Notes: generated by a model from the letters alone, not told the origin. Counted from the first letter of the stretch, positions 46,520-56,419 are shown. The stretch: DNA of 64,000 nt from Bradyrhizobium prioriisuperbiae (GCF_032397745.1 NZ_CP135921.1:2232001-2296000), one strand, 5' to 3'. Program-made: numbers and translations.

Positions 46520-47959
46520 TTACATGTTGTAGGCGCGCTCGGTGTGCTCGGTGACGTCGAGGCCTTCGCGCTCCTTTTCGACATTGGCGCGCAGTCCGAC
46601 GATCACATCGACCACCTTGTAGAGGATCGCCGAGCCGATGCCCGACCACACCAGCGTGGTGGCGACGGCCTTGCACTGGGAGATCATCTGGGTGGTGAAG
46701 TCGTAGTCGCCGATCTTGCCGGCCACGTAGTCCATCACGCCGGTGCCGCCGAGCGCCGGGTTCACCAGGATGCCGGTGCCGAGTGCGCCGACGATGCCGC
46801 CGATGCAGTGGACGCCGAACACGTCGAGCGAGTCGTCATAGCCCAGCGCGTTCTTGATGACGGTGCAGAAGAACAGGCAGACCACGCCGACCACCAGACC
46901 CAGCACGATGGCGCCCATCGGACCGGAATAACCGGCCGCCGGTGTCACCGCGACAAGCCCCGCAATCGCACCCGAGAGAGCGCCGAGCAGCGAGGGATGA
47001 CCCTTGATGATCCACTCCGCGAACATCCAGGCCAGTGCGGCTGCGGCGGTGGCGAGGAACGAGTTGGTCATCGCCAGAGCAGCGCCGCCCGAAGCTTCGA
47101 GGTTCGATCCGGCATTGAAGCCGAACCAGCCGACCCAGAGCAGCGACGCGCCGATCATGGTCATGGTCAGCGAGTGCGGAGCCATCAGGTCCTTGCCGTA
47201 GCCGGTGCGCTTGCCGACCAGCAGGGCGCCGACCAGGCCGGCAATGCCGGCATTGATGTGCACCACGGTGCCGCCGGCGAAGTCGAGAGCACCCCACAGG
47301 AACACCTGGCCGGCATCGGCCATGACTTCATCAAGCTTGGCCTGCGCCGCAGCCTTGGCATCGGGAGCCGCTGCCGCCAGTGCCTTCGCCGCGTCGACGA
47401 TGGCGTCCGGACCGGCCCAGTACCAGACCATGTGTGCGATCGGGAAATAGATCAGCGTCACCCAGAGCGGGATGAACAGCGCCACCGCCGCGAACTTCAT
47501 GCGCTCGGCGAACGCACCGACGATGAGGGCCGGCGTGATCGCCGCGAAGGTCATCTGGAAGCAGAAATACACCAGTTCCGAGATGTTGGCGCCGGCGGTG
47601 AAGGTGGCGGCCATCGAGTCGGGCGTGATGCCCATCATGAACGCCTTGGAGAAGCCGCCGATGTAGGGCGAGCCGCCGGTGAAGGCGAGGCTGTAGCCGT
47701 AGAGCGCCCACAGGATGCAGACGATGCAGACGGTGTAGAACACCTGCGCGAGCACGGAGAGCATGTTCTTGGAGCGGACCAGGCCGCCGTAGAACAGCGC
47801 GAGGCCGGGGATGGTCATCAACAGCACGAGCACCGTCGAGGTCAGCATCCAGGCGTTGTCGCCCTTGTTGACCGTCGGCTCGGCGTGTGCGGCGGTTGCG
47901 GCCAGAAGGCCGACGGCGAGAGCTGCCAATCCCGCGCCAGTGGGACGCTTAAACGTCAT
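46520..47959 (-). CDS. amtB: Ammonium transporter AmtB, copy 1
   Basis: Trimeric ammonium channel. The 479-residue protein begins with a signal peptide (to about AHA, residue 26) and has eleven transmembrane helices. The twin-histidine pore is present: the first in FPIAHMVWYW, the second in FGVHCIGG. DFAGGTVVHINAGIAGL and GWFGFNAGS are family signatures. A long Ala-rich loop (residues 190-215) is inserted after the first His. It is directly downstream of glnK, the standard pairing in which GlnK blocks the channel when nitrogen is plentiful. Confidence 0.97.
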   Translation of the reverse strand: MTFKRPTGAGLAALAVGLLAATAAHAEPTVNKGDNAWMLTSTVLVLLMTIPGLALFYGGLVRSKNMLSVLAQVFYTVCIVCILWALYGYSLAFTGGSPYIGGFSKAFMMGITPDSMAATFTAGANISELVYFCFQMTFAAITPALIVGAFAERMKFAAVALFIPLWVTLIYFPIAHMVWYWAGPDAIVDAAKALAAAAPDAKAAAQAKLDEVMADAGQVFLWGALDFAGGTVVHINAGIAGLVGALLVGKRTGYGKDLMAPHSLTMTMIGASLLWVGWFGFNAGSNLEASGGAALAMTNSFLATAAAALAWMFAEWIIKGHPSLLGALSGAIAGLVAVTPAAGYSGPMGAIVLGLVVGVVCLFFCTVIKNALGYDDSLDVFGVHCIGGIVGALGTGILVNPALGGTGVMDYVAGKIGDYDFTTQMISQCKAVATTLVWSGIGSAILYKVVDVIVGLRANVEKEREGLDVTEHTERAYNM

Positions 47960-47995
47960 TGTGTTTTACTCCTGAGTGAATGAATGAGCGCGAAA

Positions 47996-48379
<384 letters not shown>

Positions 48380-48440
48380 CTAGACTGAAGGTCACCGCGC
48401 GAAGACGAAGCACTCCACGGGCACAGCCGGACCCATAGAA

Positions 48441-48456
48441 TCAAATGCCGTGCCAA
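48441..48456 (-). promoter_or_regulatory. Possible sigma-54 promoter of glnK-amtB
   Basis: On the minus strand, TTGGCACGGCATTTGA has the -24 TGGCAC and the -12 TTG in correct register (GG and the -12 dinucleotide 10 bases apart), but the -12 pair is GA, not GC. NtrC-controlled glnK genes normally have such a promoter. The mismatch keeps confidence moderate. Confidence 0.45.
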
Positions 48457-48698
48457 CCGGCCGGCTTTGCCTAATCGTTTATGAATCCGATACTTTTCGA
48501 GCTGGTACGTGGAACAGCGTAGATGCGCCAAACTGACGCGCTTAATTCTTAGGCAGTCATGATCGATGTCTGGGCAAACCAGACATTGGACACAATCGTG
48601 CTCATTGGAGGGGCAGAAAATGGAGGCAGGGGTGCGGTAACCTACAACGGGCAGGAAGACCCGAGGCCTTCGCACAATCCTTCCGGGCATCGGTAAGC

Positions 48699-48726
48699 GT
48701 TCCCTCCCCCCTTATGGGGAGGGAAC
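48699..48726. other. Strong 11-bp hairpin between clpP and glnK
   Basis: GTTCCCTCCCC pairs perfectly with GGGGAGGGAAC around CCTTAT, without a T-run. It lies 84 bases past the clpP stop and may be its 3' end. A second, smaller hairpin (ATGTCTGG / CCAGACAT) is at 48566-48586. The 475-base gap between glnK and clpP has no supported gene. Confidence 0.5.
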
Positions 48727-48809
48727 CGAGAAAAAGCATCGCGGTCGTTGTGGGCGATGTCGGATTGAGATGTGTGAAGCCGAAGGCTCCAGCCCGCCGC
48801 CGCCCGCGC

Positions 48810-49415
48810 TCACGCCGCCAGATCGCGTTGCCTGACGATCTTGTCGATCAGCCCCCATTCCAGCGCCTGCTCCGCCGTCATGAAGTGATCACGGTCCAGC
48901 GTCCGCTCGACATCCTCATAGCTGCGCCGACAATGCTCGGCATAAAGCCGGGTCATGCGCCGCTTGGTCTGCTGTATCTCCTCGGCATGGATCAGGATGT
49001 CGGACGCTTGCCCCTGAACGCCGCCGAGCGGCTGATGCACATGCAGGCTGGCGTTGGGCAGCGCGGCGCGCTGACCGGGCTCGCCGGCCATCAGCAGGAA
49101 GGATCCCATCGAGCGCGCCGTGCCCATGCACAGGGTATGCACCGGCGCCTTGATGAAACGCATGGTGTCGTACATCGCGAGCCCCGAGGTGATCACCCCG
49201 CCATAGGAGTTGATGTAGAGATTGATCGGCCGGTTCGGATTGTCGGCTTCGAGAAACAGCAGCTGCGCGCAGACAAGACCGGCCACCGCGTCATTGACCT
49301 CGCCGTTCAGGAAGATGATCCGTTCGCGCAAAAGCCGCGAATAGATGTCGAACGATCGCTCGCCGCGCGCGGACTGCTCAACGACCATGGGGACGAGCTG
49401 CATCATGTCGCGCAT
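48810..49415 (-). CDS. clpP: ClpP-family serine protease
   Basis: A 201-residue ClpP peptidase. The catalytic serine is in ARSMGSFLL near residue 103, the histidine in HVHQPLGG near residue 128 (the first His replaces the usual Met), and the aspartate in the TLDRDHFMT segment near 176. No clpX or clpA is adjacent, so it is probably a secondary ClpP, not the main clpP-clpX one. The N-terminus, [31 protein letters not shown] (in part), is full length. It is the third minus-strand gene between the two glnK-amtB modules. Confidence 0.93.
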   Translation of the reverse strand: MRDMMQLVPMVVEQSARGERSFDIYSRLLRERIIFLNGEVNDAVAGLVCAQLLFLEADNPNRPINLYINSYGGVITSGLAMYDTMRFIKAPVHTLCMGTARSMGSFLLMAGEPGQRAALPNASLHVHQPLGGVQGQASDILIHAEEIQQTKRRMTRLYAEHCRRSYEDVERTLDRDHFMTAEQALEWGLIDKIVRQRDLAA

Positions 49416-49494
49416 CGGCGACCTCCCTTTCTGCGGATGAGATGTTGAATTGAGTACGTTGTTGGAGCGGGACGAATTTAAGTTGAAGTAACTC

Positions 49495-49629
49495 CGTCAT
49501 CCTGAGGTGCGAGCCTTGCGGTGCACTTGCACCGCTGGGCGAGCCTCGAAGGATGCACGGCCGATTCTACCTAAGCATTGGCCGTCGCCCTTCGAGGGCC
49601 GCGCTACGCACGGCCACCTCAGGATGACG
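49495..49629. repeat. Intergenic inverted element with CGTCATCCTGAGGTG ends
   Basis: A 135-base inverted element from CGTCATCCTGAGGTGCGAGC to GGCCACCTCAGGATGACG, with inner hairpins GCGGTGcacttGCACCGC and CGAAGGAT/CCTTCG arms. It is related to the element at 29756. A short open frame overlapping it is not a gene. The 279-base gap between clpP and the SRPBCC gene holds only this. Confidence 0.8.
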
Positions 49630-49694
49630 GATTACGTTGATCGAACCATATCTCACCCCGGTTTAGATCGGTTTCTAGCAAAACTAAAAAATTT

Positions 49695-50060
49695 CTAAGC
49701 GGCGCGCATCAGGCTGCACCGGTTGCTGTTCGCAGCGGTCAGCATCCGCCTGACGTCGGCGCATGCGATTTCATGAATGATGCGGAAGCGCGTTCCGCCG
49801 GCTTCATTCGGCTCGATCCGGAACGTCACATGGCTTTCGAGATACGGCGGCTCGGCCTCGCGCATGCGATAACAAATCTCCTCGCCGGGCACCGACGACA
49901 CTGGTTCAGCTCCCGCCAGATCGGATTGCGGCAGCCAGCGCTCGCGCAGAGCAGGGATCGTCACCGCACGCCAGACTTTGTCCGGCGGCGCATCGAGCTC
50001 GTACTCCAGCACCAGCTCGCGCTCGTCGTCGTGTGCGTCGCTTGTTGGTCCATCGCTCAT
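49695..50060 (-). CDS. SRPBCC (AHSA1-like) domain protein
   Basis: A 121-residue hydrophobic-cavity protein of the START/SRPBCC superfamily. It shows ELDAPPDKVWRAVTIPALRERWL near 21-43, the usual first helix-strand unit, and a TFRIEPNEAGGTRFRIIHE core. ATG 50060 overlaps the stop of the ArsR gene by four bases (ATGA). Paired ArsR-SRPBCC genes are common; the SRPBCC partner is thought to bind a ligand or lipid. No clear ligand here. Confidence 0.85.
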   Translation of the reverse strand: MSDGPTSDAHDDERELVLEYELDAPPDKVWRAVTIPALRERWLPQSDLAGAEPVSSVPGEEICYRMREAEPPYLESHVTFRIEPNEAGGTRFRIIHEIACADVRRMLTAANSNRCSLMRAA

Positions 50061-50371
50061 TGATCCAACTCCTTCAGCAGGTCCTTCAGGGCGTCCACGC
50101 GCGTCGGCCAGTAGGAGCGATACTTGGTGAGCCATTTGCCGATGTGGGCGATGCCGGCGGGATCGACTTCGTAATTCACAAAGCGACCCTGACGCTGTTC
50201 GCGCACCAGGCCCGCGGTGCGCAGCACCGCCAGGTGTTGGGACATCGCCGGCTGGCTGATCGCCATGCCCTCGCGCAGCGTGGTGGCGTTCATGCTGCCG
50301 TCGGCCAGCTTCTCGAACACCGCGCGGCGGGTCGGATCGGCCAATGCCTTGAAGATCTCGCTCTCGATCAT
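50057..50371 (-). CDS. ArsR-family transcriptional repressor
   Basis: A 104-residue winged-helix regulator. ALADPTRRAVFEKLADG near residues 9-25 is the signature of SdpR-like ArsR proteins, MNATTLREGMAISQPAMSQHLAVLRTAGLV carries the recognition helix, and RFVNYEVDP is the wing. There are no metal-binding cysteines. ATG 50371 is preferred; GTGs at 50380 and 50392 are in frame but fall in the operator. It likely represses itself and the overlapping SRPBCC gene. Confidence 0.88.
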   Translation of the reverse strand: MIESEIFKALADPTRRAVFEKLADGSMNATTLREGMAISQPAMSQHLAVLRTAGLVREQRQGRFVNYEVDPAGIAHIGKWLTKYRSYWPTRVDALKDLLKELDQ

Positions 50372-50380
50372 ATCAGACAC

Positions 50381-50396
50381 ATAAGCATACACTTAT
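50381..50396. promoter_or_regulatory. Probable ArsR operator
   Basis: ATAAGCATACACTTAT is an inverted repeat (ATAAG-N6-CTTAT) just upstream of the ArsR start codon. This form is typical of SdpR-type ArsR operators. Confidence 0.6.
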
Positions 50397-50427
50397 CTGA
50401 TGCGCAAGGCCGAAAGCCGGCATGAAA

Positions 50428-50453
50428 AAAGCCCGGCGGATGAGCCGGGCTTT
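50428..50453 (-). terminator. Rho-independent terminator of amtB copy 2
   Basis: Read on the minus strand: AAAGCCCGGC and GCCGGGCTTT pair around TCATCC, followed by TTTTTT continuing to 50425. It lies 27 bases after the amtB stop and 56 bases before the ArsR gene's end of the gap. Confidence 0.88.
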
Positions 50454-50479
50454 GATCTCTGATGGCTGGTCGCAACGCC

Positions 50480-51799
50480 TTATTGCAGCGCCTCGCCGTG
50501 CTGGGTGATGTCGAGGCCTTCCTGCTCGTGCTCGCGCGAGACCCGCAGCGGCACCATCACATCGACGATCTTCAGCAGCACGAAGGTCATGCCGCCGGTC
50601 CACACAAAGGTGACGGCCACGCCATAGAGCTGGCTCAGGATCAGCCGCGAATTGCCTTCCAGCAGGCCCGATGTGCCGCCGATCGCCGAGGTCGCGAACA
50701 CGCCGAGCAGGAGTGTGCCCAGCATGCCGCCGATGCCGTGGATGCCGAACACGTCCAGCGAATCATCATAGTTGAAGCGATGTTTGAGGCTGGTGCAGGC
50801 CCAGAAGCAGACGGCGCCGGCGATGATGCCGATCACGATGCCATGCCAGGGCGCGACGAAACCGGACGCCGGCGTGATGGTGCCGAGGCCGGCGATCGCG
50901 CCGGAGATCATGCCCAGCACCGACGGCTTGCGGCGGGTCAGCCATTCGATCAGGGTCCAGGTCAGCGCGCCGGCGCAGGCGGCGAGATGCGTTGCGAGGA
51001 TCGCCATCACAGCACGCGGGCCGGCCTCCAGTGCCGAGCCGCCATTGAAACCGAACCAGCCCACCCACAGCAGACCAGTGCCGATGAACGCCAGCGACAA
51101 ATCATAGGGCGCGAGATTGTCCGAGCCGTAGCCGCGGCGATTGCCCATCACCAGCGCGGCGACGAGACCCGCGGTGCCGGCGCTGAGATGAACCACCAGG
51201 CCGCCGGCAAAATCCAGCGTGCCGGCCTCGGCCAGGAAACCGCCGCCCCACACCCAATGCGCCAGCGGCACATAAACCAGGGTGAACCAGCAGATCGAAA
51301 ACGCCAGATACGCCGAGAAACGCAGACGATCGGCCACCGCACCCGCCACCAGCGCCACGGTGATGACCGCGAAGGTCATCTGGTAAAGCGCGAACAGCGC
51401 TTCCGGAATGGTCTTGGCCAGCGGATTGACGCTGGTCATGTCGATGCCCGTCAGCAGGCCGCGATCGAGCGAGCCGATCCACGGTCCGTCGCCGACAAAG
51501 GCGAGGCTGTAGCCATAGATCACCCACAGGATCGAGATGACGGCCACCGCGGCAAGGCTTTGCGCCATGGTGGCGAGCACGTTCTTCTTGCGCACCATGC
51601 CGGCATAGAACAGTGCGAGGCCCGGCAGCGTCATCATCAGCACCAGGGCGGTGGCGACGAGCATCCAGGCGGTGTCGGCCGGGCTGATGGTCGTTGCCGG
51701 CGCGGGCGTTTGCGCAAACGCCGGTGTTGCGAGCAGGCCTGTCACCACGATCGATGCGATCGTGGCGACAGGTCTGATCTTGAAAGCTTTGGCCGTCAT
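50480..51799 (-). CDS. amtB: Ammonium transporter AmtB, copy 2
   Basis: A second ammonium channel of 439 residues. The signal peptide runs to about AFA (residue 29). The twin histidines are in PLAHWVWG and FGIHGIGG, and DFAGGLVVHLSAGTAGL and GWFGFNGGS are family signatures. It differs widely from copy 1 and lacks its Ala-rich loop, so it is an old paralogue. The long upstream open frame reaches into the small membrane gene in another frame; ATG 51799 (MTAKAFKIRPVATIA) is the real start. Gene order: glnK2 - small membrane gene - amtB2. Confidence 0.96.
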   Translation of the reverse strand: MTAKAFKIRPVATIASIVVTGLLATPAFAQTPAPATTISPADTAWMLVATALVLMMTLPGLALFYAGMVRKKNVLATMAQSLAAVAVISILWVIYGYSLAFVGDGPWIGSLDRGLLTGIDMTSVNPLAKTIPEALFALYQMTFAVITVALVAGAVADRLRFSAYLAFSICWFTLVYVPLAHWVWGGGFLAEAGTLDFAGGLVVHLSAGTAGLVAALVMGNRRGYGSDNLAPYDLSLAFIGTGLLWVGWFGFNGGSALEAGPRAVMAILATHLAACAGALTWTLIEWLTRRKPSVLGMISGAIAGLGTITPASGFVAPWHGIVIGIIAGAVCFWACTSLKHRFNYDDSLDVFGIHGIGGMLGTLLLGVFATSAIGGTSGLLEGNSRLILSQLYGVAVTFVWTGGMTFVLLKIVDVMVPLRVSREHEQEGLDITQHGEALQ

Positions 51800-51840
51800 G
51801 GATGTCCCCGAAAAAAGATGTGAAGCATGGGCTGTCCTTG

Positions 51841-52119
51841 TCACGACGGCATGGACAGCTGTCCGAACACAGCCAGCAATGCGATGACGAGGCTGACGTA
51901 GTTGGCGCGCGATGTGGTGAAGGTGTGCTCGACCTTTTTCCGAAGCAGCCGCATGCCAAAGAAGATCACGGCCTGGACCACAAAGAACAGCAGCACCGGC
52001 GACACGAATAGGCCGAGCGGCTCTCCCCAGTTGCCGTGGGAAACGGACACGGCGGTCGACTTGCCGTAAAGGATCAACATCGCGACGATCAGAATGGTGA
52101 GCGAAATCGCCTGATGCAT
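51841..52119 (-). CDS. Small membrane protein between glnK and amtB
   Basis: A 92-residue product with three hydrophobic segments (about 4-19, 36-56 and 72-90) and a basic loop RLLRKKVEHTFTTSRANY. I recognise no family. It lies 41 bases upstream of amtB2 and 83 bases downstream of glnK2 on the same strand, so it is probably co-expressed with them. Conserved position would suggest a role in ammonium transport or its regulation; this is inference. Confidence 0.7.
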   Translation of the reverse strand: MHQAISLTILIVAMLILYGKSTAVSVSHGNWGEPLGLFVSPVLLFFVVQAVIFFGMRLLRKKVEHTFTTSRANYVSLVIALLAVFGQLSMPS

Positions 52120-52202
52120 GCCGTCCGTTTCCTGTGGGATCGCCGTCCGCCGGCATACGGGGCCTGTCGTGGCGACAGGCCGGCTTGCGGAGGGAGCTGA
52201 CG

Positions 52203-52559
<357 letters not shown>

Positions 52560-52802
52560 TCAGGTCCAGGCTCAGTATTTGGGCATGTCGGATGGTGCCT
52601 CATGCCGGCCCGAACTTGGCATCTTTCTGAGCAAATGGCACAAAAAAGTTGCAGGTTTCCGGGGAAACCTTCCGACCTGATGATCCCGGTCCCTGTACGA
52701 GACCCGGAGGGTCAACCAGAATGGGGCTTCACGAGTCTTTTTGGCCCCGCCAGAGCTCCGGCTGTTTTTTAGCGACACGCTTTTCAGGGAAATGAGAAAA
52801 AG

Positions 52803-53684
52803 ATGGCAGAACGATCCTGGTTTTATGTGTCGAATGGCGAGCAACAGGGTCCTTACCCGGACGCGCAATTCCGCGATCTCATCGCCCGGGGGACGGTCGG
52901 CGCGGATACGCTGGTATGGACCGACGGCATGGCCGACTGGCAGGAGGCTGGGCACATTCCCGGTCTGGCCCCCGGCGGTTCTGGTCGGCCGTTAAGTCCG
53001 CAATCCCGCGGCATGCCGGTGAGCGCCGGCGGCCAGGACGGCGGACCGCTTTCGGCGGACCTGCCGGTCTGGGGTTTGTTCGGGCGCGCCCTGCTCTATG
53101 TCATCGGAATAGTGGTGGTGATTCCGCTGCCCTGGATCGTGACCAGCGTCTATCGCTGGTTCGTATCGCGTCTCCATGTTCCGGGGCGGCCCAACCTCGC
53201 CTTCAACGGCCGGGTCGGCGATATCTGGTATGTCTTCATCGCGATCGCGGTGCTGTTCTATGGTGGTCTGTACAGCGGCTACATCCAGCTCCTCGGGATT
53301 CTGGTCCAGGGCTTCCTGTCATGGATGATCGTCCGTTGGGTTGCAGCCAATCTCAGTTCCAACGATCAGCCGCTGCCGATTTCATTCAATGGCAGCCCGT
53401 GGATTTTCATCGGCTGGCAGGTGGCGCTGATTGTCTCCGCCATCACCGTCATCGGCTGGGCCTGGGTGCTCACCGCGATGATCCGCTGGATATGCCGCAA
53501 CATCGAAGGCACACGACGCGAGGTCGTCTTCAATGGATCGGGATTGGAGCTGCTCTGGCGGACCATCGTGTACACGATCGCCAGTGTCTTCATCATTCCG
53601 ATTCCGTGGATGCTGCGCTGGTACGCCAATTGGTATGTGTCGCAATTCGCGCTGGCCGAGCGGGGCGCTCACGCCGAAGCGTGA
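52803..53684 (+). CDS. GYF_2-domain membrane protein
   Basis: A 293-residue protein with an N-terminal GYF_2 domain (WFYVSNGEQQGPYPDAQF, with QGP and WxxxMxxW: VWTDGMADWQEAG, to residue about 52), a disordered glycine-rich linker and a six-helix membrane domain from about 90. The membrane part has an internal repeat (GFxLPWxxTSxxRWFVSRLxV-like blocks near 105-125 and 255-282), similar to DUF898-type proteins. GYF domains bind proline-rich peptides. Function unknown. It is isolated on the plus strand. Confidence 0.75.
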   Translation: MAERSWFYVSNGEQQGPYPDAQFRDLIARGTVGADTLVWTDGMADWQEAGHIPGLAPGGSGRPLSPQSRGMPVSAGGQDGGPLSADLPVWGLFGRALLYVIGIVVVIPLPWIVTSVYRWFVSRLHVPGRPNLAFNGRVGDIWYVFIAIAVLFYGGLYSGYIQLLGILVQGFLSWMIVRWVAANLSSNDQPLPISFNGSPWIFIGWQVALIVSAITVIGWAWVLTAMIRWICRNIEGTRREVVFNGSGLELLWRTIVYTIASVFIIPIPWMLRWYANWYVSQFALAERGAHAEA

Positions 53685-53744
53685 AGGCTATCCGCAAAAT
53701 ATTGCGGCAGATGATGGTTGATCTGCCGCGCAGCAATCGGCCGG

Positions 53745-54608
53745 TTAGGTCTTGCGCTCCCGGACCGAGCCTTCTTGGGCAACCGAGGCCACCAGAGTGC
53801 CGTCGGGCTTGAAAATCAGCCCCCGCGTGAGGCCCCGGCCGTCCTGGGCGCTGGGCGAATCCTGGCTGTAAAGCAGCCATTCATCGGCGCGGAACGGACG
53901 GTGAAACCACATGGCGTGGTCGAGGCTGGCCGGCATCATGCGCTTGTCGAATAGAGTGCGGCCATAACGCGCCATCACCGCGTCGAGCAGCGAGAAGTCC
54001 GAGGCATAGGCCAGGGCACACATGTGCAGCGCGGGGTCGTCCGGCAGCTTGGCGGCGGTGCGGATCCAGACATGAATCTTGCCGTCGTCGATCTTCTGGC
54101 CGAAGTAACGCCCGAGTTCGACCGGACGCAGTTCGATTGGTCGGTCGGATTCATAATAGCGGCGGATGAACTCCGGCATCTCCTTGAACAGTGGCTGCTT
54201 GGCGACCTCTTCCGCGGTGAGTTTTTCCGGCGGCGGCACGTCCGGCATCTTGTCCTGGTGATTGAACGATCCCTGCTCCTCCGCATGGAACGACACCATC
54301 ATCGAAAAGATGGCGTGGCCGTGCTGGATCGCGGTGACGCGTCGCGTGGCGTAACTCTTGCCGTCGCGCAGCCGCTCGACTTCATAAATGATCGGAATCT
54401 GCGGATCGCCGGGCAGGATGAAATAACAGTGCAATGAATGCGGCATCCGGCCTTCGACGGTGCGGCACGCCGCCACCATCGCCTGCCCGATCACCTGGCC
54501 GCCGAACACCCGCTGCCAGCCGGTCTTCGGGCTGGTGCCGCGAAACATGTTCACTTCCAGCGGCTCGATATCGAGGATCGCGAGCAGGTCGATCAGGCTT
54601 TTGGACAT
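53745..54608 (-). CDS. tesB: Acyl-CoA thioesterase II
   Basis: Hydrolyses medium- and long-chain acyl-CoAs to free acid and CoA. The 287-residue double hot-dog protein has the N-terminal pattern FRGTSPKTGWQRVFGGQVIGQ near 23-43, HSLHCYFILPGDPQIPIIYEV near 57-77, and the C-terminal SLDHAMWFHRPFRADEWLLY near 227-246, which carries the catalytic Asp/His/Gln region. Length matches E. coli TesB. It diverges from the UbiH-type gene. Confidence 0.94.
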   Translation of the reverse strand: MSKSLIDLLAILDIEPLEVNMFRGTSPKTGWQRVFGGQVIGQAMVAACRTVEGRMPHSLHCYFILPGDPQIPIIYEVERLRDGKSYATRRVTAIQHGHAIFSMMVSFHAEEQGSFNHQDKMPDVPPPEKLTAEEVAKQPLFKEMPEFIRRYYESDRPIELRPVELGRYFGQKIDDGKIHVWIRTAAKLPDDPALHMCALAYASDFSLLDAVMARYGRTLFDKRMMPASLDHAMWFHRPFRADEWLLYSQDSPSAQDGRGLTRGLIFKPDGTLVASVAQEGSVRERKT

Positions 54609-54790
54609 GGCGTCCCTTTCGCAGCGTCTTTTCCGTCTGGCAGAACGTCAATTCGGTGCCGCAATCGACACGGAATGTTCGGGTTCCGGACATGCGGTAT
54701 TGCTGATAGAACCGCGGCGTCGCAGCTCCTCGTGGGAACTATGTTGCCCATGCGAAGGTTTGTGGCAAGGGCGAGAATGGGAAGGCGACC

Positions 54791-56011
54791 ATGACCATGC
54801 AGCGAGGGATCGTCATCGGCGGAGGCGCGTTTGCGGGTCTCGCGCTGGCACTGGCGCTGCGGCAGGGGTTTGGCGACGACACGCCGATCGTGGTCGCCGA
54901 TCCGGCGCTGGCCACGCGGCCGTCGCGCGATCCCCGGGCCTCGGCCATCGTGGCTGCCTGCCGCCGTCTGTTTGAAACACTCGGTGTCTGGGAGCAGGTC
55001 AGCGCGACGGCGCAGCCGATCCTCGACATGGTGGTCACCGACAGCCAGCTCAACGATGCAACGCGGCCGGCGTTTCTCACCTTTGGCGGCGAGGTCGAGC
55101 CTGGCGAGCCGTTCGCCCACATGGTGGAGAACCGCCATCTGATCGACGCGCTGGTGCAGCACGCGGAGGCCGAGGGCGTCACGCTGCGCGCCACCGCGGT
55201 GACAAGTTTCGAGTCCAGTGCGGATGGTGTCACGGTCAGCCTGGGCGACGGCAGCACCATCGAAGCCAGTCTTCTGGTCGCGGCCGATGGTGCACGTTCG
55301 AAATTGCGCGAGCGCGCCGGCATCGCCACCCATGGCTGGGAATACGATCAGTCCGGCATCGTGGTTACGGTCGGCCATGAGCGCGACCATGAGGGACGCG
55401 CGGAAGAACATTTCCTCCCCGCCGGTCCGTTCGCGATCCTGCCGCTGCAGGGGCCGCGCTCCTCGCTGGTGTGGACGGAAAAACGCGACGAGGCCGCGCG
55501 CATCGTCGCCTTGCCCGAAGATGAATTTCATCGCGAGCTGGAGACGCGTTTTGGCCTCAAGCTTGGCGAGATCCGTGCGCTGGACAAGCCGCGCGCATTC
55601 CCGCTGGGCTATTTCGTGGCGCGCTCCTTCATCGCGCAGCGGCTGGCGCTGGTCGGCGACGCCGCGCACGTGATCCATCCGATCGCGGGGCAGGGCCTCA
55701 ATATGGGCCTGAAGGACATTGCGGCACTGGCGGAATGCATTGTCGACGCCGCGCGGCTCGGCACCGACCCCGGACAGATCGACGTGCTGGAGCGCTATCA
55801 GCGCTGGCGGCGCTTCGACACCATGGCCATGGGCGTCGCCACCAACTCCCTCAACGCGCTGTTCTCCAACCACTCGACGCTTCTGCGCAGCGTCCGCGAC
55901 ATCGGCCTCGGCCTGGTCGATCGTTTGCCGCCTTTGAAGAATGCCTTCATCCGCCAGGCCGCGGGCCTCTCCGGCGACGTGCCGCGGCTGCTGCGTGGCG
56001 AGGTGCTGTAG
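54791..56011 (+). CDS. UbiH/UbiF-family FAD-dependent hydroxylase
   Basis: A 406-residue flavoprotein monooxygenase, probably acting in ubiquinone ring hydroxylation. The FAD motif GGGAFAGLALALAL is at 10-23, AADGARSKLRERAGI is the DG motif near 163-177, and GDAAHVIHPIAGQGLNMGLKD the GD motif near 290-310. GGAAGG precedes the first ATG; a second at 54797 is possible. Which ring position it hydroxylates cannot be told. Neighbours do not belong to the pathway. Confidence 0.9.
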   Translation: MTMQRGIVIGGGAFAGLALALALRQGFGDDTPIVVADPALATRPSRDPRASAIVAACRRLFETLGVWEQVSATAQPILDMVVTDSQLNDATRPAFLTFGGEVEPGEPFAHMVENRHLIDALVQHAEAEGVTLRATAVTSFESSADGVTVSLGDGSTIEASLLVAADGARSKLRERAGIATHGWEYDQSGIVVTVGHERDHEGRAEEHFLPAGPFAILPLQGPRSSLVWTEKRDEAARIVALPEDEFHRELETRFGLKLGEIRALDKPRAFPLGYFVARSFIAQRLALVGDAAHVIHPIAGQGLNMGLKDIAALAECIVDAARLGTDPGQIDVLERYQRWRRFDTMAMGVATNSLNALFSNHSTLLRSVRDIGLGLVDRLPPLKNAFIRQAAGLSGDVPRLLRGEVL

Positions 56012-56029
56012 ACGCGAAATCTATTTCCT

Positions 56030-56117
56030 GCGTCATGGCCGGGCTTGACCCGGCCATCCAGCTTTCTTTATCGGCGATGCTTGAAGCTGGATCCGCGGGT
56101 CAAGCCCGCGGATGACG
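56030..56117. repeat. About 90-bp inverted intergenic element, copy 4 (reversed)
   Basis: The same element as at 15944, in opposite orientation: GGCCGGGcttgaCCCGGCC, ATCCAGCTT at left and AAGCTGGATCCGCGGG at right, bounded by GCGTCA and TGACG. It lies between the convergent 3' ends of the UbiH-type and Trm112 genes. Confidence 0.85.
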
Positions 56118-56151
56118 ACTGGATTTGTTGATGTGATGTGTCGTCTCACCT

Positions 56152-56346
56152 CTAATCCAGCTTCCGTGCCTCTTCGGGCAGCATGATCGGAATGCCGTCG
56201 CGAATGGGATAGGCGAGGCGGGCGGCGCGCGAGATCAGCTCCTGGCGCTCGGCGTCGAATTCCAGCGGGCCCTTGGTCAGCGGGCACACCAGAATTTCCA
56301 GTAGTTTCGGGTCGACGGCGTCGGGGCGCCCGGCTGGGGTGTTCAT
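56152..56346 (-). CDS. Trm112-family small protein
   Basis: A 64-residue product of the UPF0434/Trm112 family. [17 protein letters not shown] near 12-28 is the family opening with one of the zinc-site cysteines, and [17 protein letters not shown] near 45-61 the closing block. In eukaryotes Trm112 activates methyltransferases; bacterial members are uncharacterised. It stands alone between the UbiH-type gene and a TetR gene on the same strand as the latter. Confidence 0.9.
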   Translation of the reverse strand: MNTPAGRPDAVDPKLLEILVCPLTKGPLEFDAERQELISRAARLAYPIRDGIPIMLPEEARKLD

Positions 56347-56419
56347 GCGTTCGCTCCAGAGAAAGGCTGATCTGTTGCCGCGGTCTGTAGCACAGAGCGG
56401 CTGTTGATTGGTACAGGGG

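Noticed and set aside
46544..47983. 479-codon frame on the plus strand
   Set aside because: Antisense to amtB copy 1, with His/Asp/Gly-rich translation typical of shadow frames.
49507..49698. 63-codon frame
   Set aside because: Lies in the inverted element at 49495 and has no signals of its own.
50462..51823. 453-codon frame on the plus strand
   Set aside because: Antisense to amtB copy 2; the translation is low-complexity and has no start signal.
52583..52700. Possible sigma-54 promoter before glnK copy 2
   Set aside because: No GG-N10-GC pair in register was found on the minus strand; TGGCAC at 52638 is on the other strand with wrong spacing.
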